Assembly (NCBI RefSeq): GCF_021608265.1
Contig: NZ_JAKIHP010000001.1
Coordinates: 124,001 to 188,000 of the forward strand
Direction of reading: 5' to 3'
Source of the DNA: Flavobacterium wongokense
GTDB lineage: Bacteria; Bacteroidota; Bacteroidia; Flavobacteriales; Flavobacteriaceae
DNA: 64,000 nt
The notes beneath the pieces were generated by a model, which worked only from the letters and a program-made list of their open reading frames with translations, was not told the origin of the DNA and made no database searches. Of the stretch, positions 60,856 to 64,000 are shown in pieces. Each line of letters starts with the position of its first letter. The first letter of the stretch is position 1. A program made the translations under genes and the position numbers.

Positions 60856-61989
60856 ATGAGAAAATCAAAGATATATAAAATTTTAGGAGTTCTAATTTTG
60901 TTAGGAATTATTGGCGGTGGAATTTGGTACTGGCAATTACCAACACGTCACAAAGCCATTGTAAAATCGTTTTTGTTTGAAAAGCTGGGTGTTGTAAATC
61001 CGAATTGGAAGGTTGAAAACCAATCGGAAACCTATAAAATGATTTCTCCCGAATTTTACATTGACGGTATCTACAAATCGATGGAAGGACCAAAATCTTC
61101 CAATTATGTGCAGCTTTCCAAGGATTCAACCCTGCTTTGGCTGACCGGATTCCATGTAAAGGCTTTGGATGCTAAATCATTGCAATATATTTCGAATGAT
61201 TTTATCTGCCACACCAATGTCGATTTCAATGATGTGAATTATTACAGTTCATTCCATCTTCAAAAGCGGATTGGTTCGCAATACCCTCGATTGACATCGC
61301 TTTCTCACGGCATGGAAAGCTTTAGTTTTCCCGAAGGTTATGGCGTTCCGATGAAAGGAAATGAATATTTGTACGTAACGACACAATCCTTAAACCATAA
61401 TCTTCCCGATGCTAATTTCTGGGTTCGACATGAGGTTGACATCAATTATTCCAAAGAAAAAAACCTAAAGCCATTGATGAGCCGTACAGCTTTCATCATG
61501 CTGCCTTTCAATCAATCCGATCCGTATAAATCACCTTTAGATCCCGGAACCAATCAATGCATTCCGGTGGAAACCAAAAACCATACGTATGATGACGGAA
61601 AAGGAAATAAACTCTCTGGGCATTGGGTAATTCCGGTTGGGAAAAACACTTATAGAAGTTCGGTCAACAATCAGCTCCAGATTCAGGACAGCCTGCGTTT
61701 GCATGCCGCAGCAATTCACGTGCACCCTTTTTCAACAAGGATTTCCTTATTTGATAAAACAACAAACAAAGCAATATTTAGCAGCAAGATTGTAAACCAC
61801 AAGGACAAAATTGGATTGACCAGCATTGAACCTTTTTCTTCTGTAGAAGGTATTTGGTTATACAAAAACCATGAATATGAAATTGTTTTAGACGTCAACA
61901 ACACAACCCAAACCGAGCAGGACATGATGGGAAGCATGTTTTTGTTTTTTTATGACAAAGAGCTCGACGATTTACTCCAAAAGAAATAA
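60856..61989 (+). CDS. membrane-anchored protein resembling copper type II monooxygenases
   Basis: The product is 377 residues. It has one N-terminal TM (KILGVLILLGIIGGGIWYW) and then a large periplasmic beta-rich part. I do not know a named family, but the spacing of metal-type residues resembles peptidylglycine/dopamine monooxygenases. H119 (FICHTNVDF) and H181 (QSLNHNLP) are 62 apart (64 in PHM). HVH at 288-290 (HAAAIHVHPF) is followed 68-71 residues later by Met 358/361 in EQDMMGSMFLFFYD, which resembles the PHM segment around M314 (DEMCNLYIMYY). The first site has CH instead of HH. It could be a divergent copper enzyme or a non-catalytic relative. It is followed after 4 bp by a MarR gene. 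Confidence 0.45.
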   Translation: MRKSKIYKILGVLILLGIIGGGIWYWQLPTRHKAIVKSFLFEKLGVVNPNWKVENQSETYKMISPEFYIDGIYKSMEGPKSSNYVQLSKDSTLLWLTGFHVKALDAKSLQYISNDFICHTNVDFNDVNYYSSFHLQKRIGSQYPRLTSLSHGMESFSFPEGYGVPMKGNEYLYVTTQSLNHNLPDANFWVRHEVDINYSKEKNLKPLMSRTAFIMLPFNQSDPYKSPLDPGTNQCIPVETKNHTYDDGKGNKLSGHWVIPVGKNTYRSSVNNQLQIQDSLRLHAAAIHVHPFSTRISLFDKTTNKAIFSSKIVNHKDKIGLTSIEPFSSVEGIWLYKNHEYEIVLDVNNTTQTEQDMMGSMFLFFYDKELDDLLQKK

Positions 61990-61993
61990 GGCA

Positions 61994-62422
61994 ATGGAAA
62001 AACTTGAAAAAATTATATTCTACAATATGGATAAGGCGATTAAGTCTTATCGGATGTTTGCTCAAAAGAAACTCAAGGAAAATGGCTTTAAGATTACGAT
62101 TGACCAATGGCTGATTATCAAAACCATATTAGAAAATCCAACAATAACACAGCAGGAAATTGCCCGGAATGTCTTTAAGGACAATGCCTCAGTAACCCGA
62201 ATTATTGACCTGCTTGTAAAATCGGAATACCTTGAAAGGCGCGACAATCCGGACGACAGAAGAAAATCAAACCTTGTCGTTACCGAAGAAGGGGAATCAA
62301 TCATCTACAAAGTGCAGGACCTGGTGCTGCAAAACAGGAAAAACGCACTGAATACCATTACTCCAGAGGAATTGGAAACCATGAACCTTGCGCTTAAAAA
62401 AATCATAGACAATTGTTCTTAG
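61994..62422 (+). CDS. MarR family transcriptional regulator
   Basis: The product is 142 residues (start MEKLEKIIFYNMDKAIK at 61994). The winged helix is TIDQWLIIKTILENPTITQQEIARNVFKDNASVTRIIDLLVKSEYLERRDNPDDRRKSNLV in outline, with the wing DNPDDRRKS and the recognition helix around ASVTRIID. The dimer helices are at the ends. The effector is unknown. It lies 4 bp after the copper-monooxygenase-like gene and upstream of the receptor-like gene, so it may control one or both. Confidence 0.9.
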   Translation: MEKLEKIIFYNMDKAIKSYRMFAQKKLKENGFKITIDQWLIIKTILENPTITQQEIARNVFKDNASVTRIIDLLVKSEYLERRDNPDDRRKSNLVVTEEGESIIYKVQDLVLQNRKNALNTITPEELETMNLALKKIIDNCS

Positions 62423-62558
62423 CTGAATTAAATGTTAAAATTTTAAGGAATTTATTTTTTTGCTGTAACAAATTTATTTTGTGATGTACTTATAATAGTT
62501 GTTTGACATATCAAGCAAAATGATTATTCTATTACATTAATCAAAAAACCAACAACTT

Positions 62559-62681
62559 ATGGCACACAAAATTGGGTTATTATTGGCTTTGGCTGCTTCT
62601 TTGCTCGGCGCAATATCAGATCAGGAGTTAAAACCAATCAAAAATCACGCATCGGAAATCAATATTACACGTACCCGATAA
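62559..62681 (+). CDS. small ORF, signal-peptide-like (40 residues)
   Basis: This 40-codon frame (MAHKIGLLLALAASLLGAI, then SDQELKPIKNHASEINI) is preceded by a gap of about 135 bp after the MarR gene and ends 13 bp before the receptor ATG. The first 19 residues look like a signal peptide or single membrane helix. It could be a small leader peptide or noise; conservation in relatives would decide. Confidence 0.35.
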   Translation: MAHKIGLLLALAASLLGAISDQELKPIKNHASEINITRTR

Positions 62682-62694
62682 AATAAATCAAAAA

Positions 62695-64000
62695 ATGAAG
62701 CAGTTAATCTTATTAGCAATCCTTTTGCTACAGTCCTCCTATTGCCTTTCGCAAACGAATATTGGAAAAATAAACGGTACCATTTCAAATGAAAAAAACG
62801 TGCCGGTTGAATTTGCCAATGTCACCTTACATCGCGTTGCAGATTCCGTATTTGTAAAGGCTTCGATAAGCGATGAAAAGGGAAATTTTGAACTGGATAA
62901 CCTTTCCAACGGTGATTACTATTTAAAGGTAACACATGCCTCATTTGAAAATTACAGAAGCGGGAATTTCGTCATTTCGCCTGAAAAACAATCCATAAGT
63001 TTTGAAAAAATTATTGTAAAACCCAACTCAAATACCTTGAAGGAAGTTGTGGTCACCAAAGAAAAACAATTCATTGAAAGAAAATTAGACAAGATAGTTG
63101 TTAATGTTGAAAATAGTATTGTTTCTGCTGGAAACACTGTATTAGATGTTCTTGAGCGTTCTCCGAGTGTCATGGTTAACCAGGAGAGCTCAATAAATTT
63201 GAAAGGAAAATCGGGTGTGATTGTAATGATTGATGGCAAACCTACACCTCTTTCCGGTACTGATTTGATTGTATATTTAAAAAGTGTTCCAGCAGCAAAC
63301 ATACAAACCATCGAGATTATCACGAATCCATCAGCCAAATATGACGCGGCAGGAAATGCCGGGATTATCAACATCAAATTTAAGAAAGACCAAAAACAGG
63401 GTTTCAATGGTTCGGCGACCTTAAGCTACGGACAAGGAGTTTACAAAAAACCATCGGCGAGCATCAACCTGAATTTCCGTGATAAGAAATGGAATTTCTT
63501 CGGAAGCCATTCTTATGCAAATCCGCTCAATTACGGCGCCTTTTTTATCAATAGGAAATTCTTTGATGACAGCCATAATGTGACTTCAATTTTTGAACAG
63601 GATTCGTTTACCAAAGTACCGTCAATCAGCAACAATTCGCGTATTGGTGCCGATTTTTATGCAACCGAAAAAACGGTTTTTGGGGTTTTGATGAATGGAA
63701 ACTGGAATAATAATGACCGATATGCCAACACCGATGCTGTAATTACACATCCGGACGGAACACTTGATTATACTACGCAAACCAGTATTTTATCGGATGA
63801 AAGCCGTTTCAATGGTTTTGCCAATTTTAACTTTAAGCATAGTTTCAACACAGCCGGAAAAGAGATAACAGCCGATATCGATTACGGAAAATTCGATGCA
63901 ACAACACTTCAGGACATTCATAACATTAATGCCAATCCTGATGAAAGCATCATTTCAGACACCATGGTTGCCACCGACCAAACCGGAATCATTACCGTAA
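62695..64000 (+). CDS. outer-membrane beta-barrel (TonB receptor-like) protein, 5' part
   Basis: The frame is open from the ATG at 62695 to the edge (435 codons), so the 3' part is missing. It has a signal peptide (KQLILLAILLLQSSYCLSQ) and then a carboxypeptidase-regulatory-like beta-sandwich (about 25-105, INGTISNEKNVPVEFANVTL). A TonB-receptor-like plug follows (about 110-230): TVLDVLERSPSVMVNQESSIN, VIVMIDGKPTPL, VPAANIQTIEIITNPSAKYDAAGNAGIINIK. The barrel begins near residue 235 (GFNGSATLSYGQGVYKKP). This is the outer-membrane beta-barrel family common in Bacteroidota, with roles in uptake of large molecules or signalling. Substrate unknown. Confidence 0.85.
   Translation, partial: MKQLILLAILLLQSSYCLSQTNIGKINGTISNEKNVPVEFANVTLHRVADSVFVKASISDEKGNFELDNLSNGDYYLKVTHASFENYRSGNFVISPEKQSISFEKIIVKPNSNTLKEVVVTKEKQFIERKLDKIVVNVENSIVSAGNTVLDVLERSPSVMVNQESSINLKGKSGVIVMIDGKPTPLSGTDLIVYLKSVPAANIQTIEIITNPSAKYDAAGNAGIINIKFKKDQKQGFNGSATLSYGQGVYKKPSASINLNFRDKKWNFFGSHSYANPLNYGAFFINRKFFDDSHNVTSIFEQDSFTKVPSISNNSRIGADFYATEKTVFGVLMNGNWNNNDRYANTDAVITHPDGTLDYTTQTSILSDESRFNGFANFNFKHSFNTAGKEITADIDYGKFDATTLQDIHNINANPDESIISDTMVATDQTGIITV

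Noticed and set aside
1-64000. insertion sequences, prophage or integrated elements
   Set aside because: No transposase, integrase, terminal inverted repeats or target duplications were seen; all gene families are ordinary chromosomal ones.

Overview
The window comes from a member of the Bacteroidota, most likely a Flavobacterium-type Flavobacteriaceae. The evidence is AT-rich DNA, type IX secretion (T9SS) sorting domains of both type A and type B, very large repeat-rich secreted proteins, a YfhO family protein, DUF4834, DUF2279 and START-like proteins typical of this family, the long form of GAPDH, and promoters of the Bacteroidota form TTG-N19-TAnnTTTG. I see no insertion sequence, prophage, rRNA operon or CRISPR array. 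One tRNA gene (CAT anticodon) is present.

Layout. 1-1.9 kb: the 5' part of a large secreted adhesin with 84-residue repeats (minus strand, runs off the left edge), preceded by a small secreted protein that is a stand-alone relative of its N-terminal domain. 2.1-4.2 kb: a GNAT-like and an outer-membrane transporter-like gene. 4.4-10.5 kb: DUF4834, YfhO, glycosyltransferase, exported protein and flippase, which looks like an envelope polysaccharide group. 10.6-16.8 kb: a T9SS type B protein, a DUF885 peptidase-like lipoprotein, and a VOC / tandem SRPBCC / VOC run. 16.8-23.4 kb: a 1353-residue ELWxxDGT-repeat protein with a type A sorting domain, then a NarL-type regulator with a TPR histidine kinase. 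23.5-29.4 kb: AAA ATPase, recQ, fmt, HU, YqgE, class IV aminotransferase and START-like genes. 29.5-38.3 kb: the tRNA and a 2770-residue T9SS giant. 38.5-58.4 kb: housekeeping genes (hisS with a large insertion, FtsX-type permease, prmC, ribD, dnaA, RsmI-like, mltG, dapF, HtrA, gap, aconitase). 58.6-64 kb: two overlapping acyltransferases, a divergent protein resembling copper type II monooxygenases, a MarR regulator, and the start of an outer-membrane receptor-like beta-barrel gene.

The most interesting points are these. (1) A 15-bp motif, RTGCWTTTYRTCGAT, occurs at four intergenic sites, as an inverted repeat, a 21-bp-phased direct repeat, part of a longer array, and a single copy. The sites lie upstream of the two large-adhesin loci, a small exported protein and HU. 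(2) The 60.9 kb gene has a copper-monooxygenase-like pattern of His and Met residues. (3) HisRS carries about 120 residues, AT-rich at the DNA level, between motif 1 and the conserved LRYDLT segment. (4) The giant secreted protein's repeats alternate in an ABABAB order. Functions are assigned by reading motifs and family resemblance only; no database search was run.
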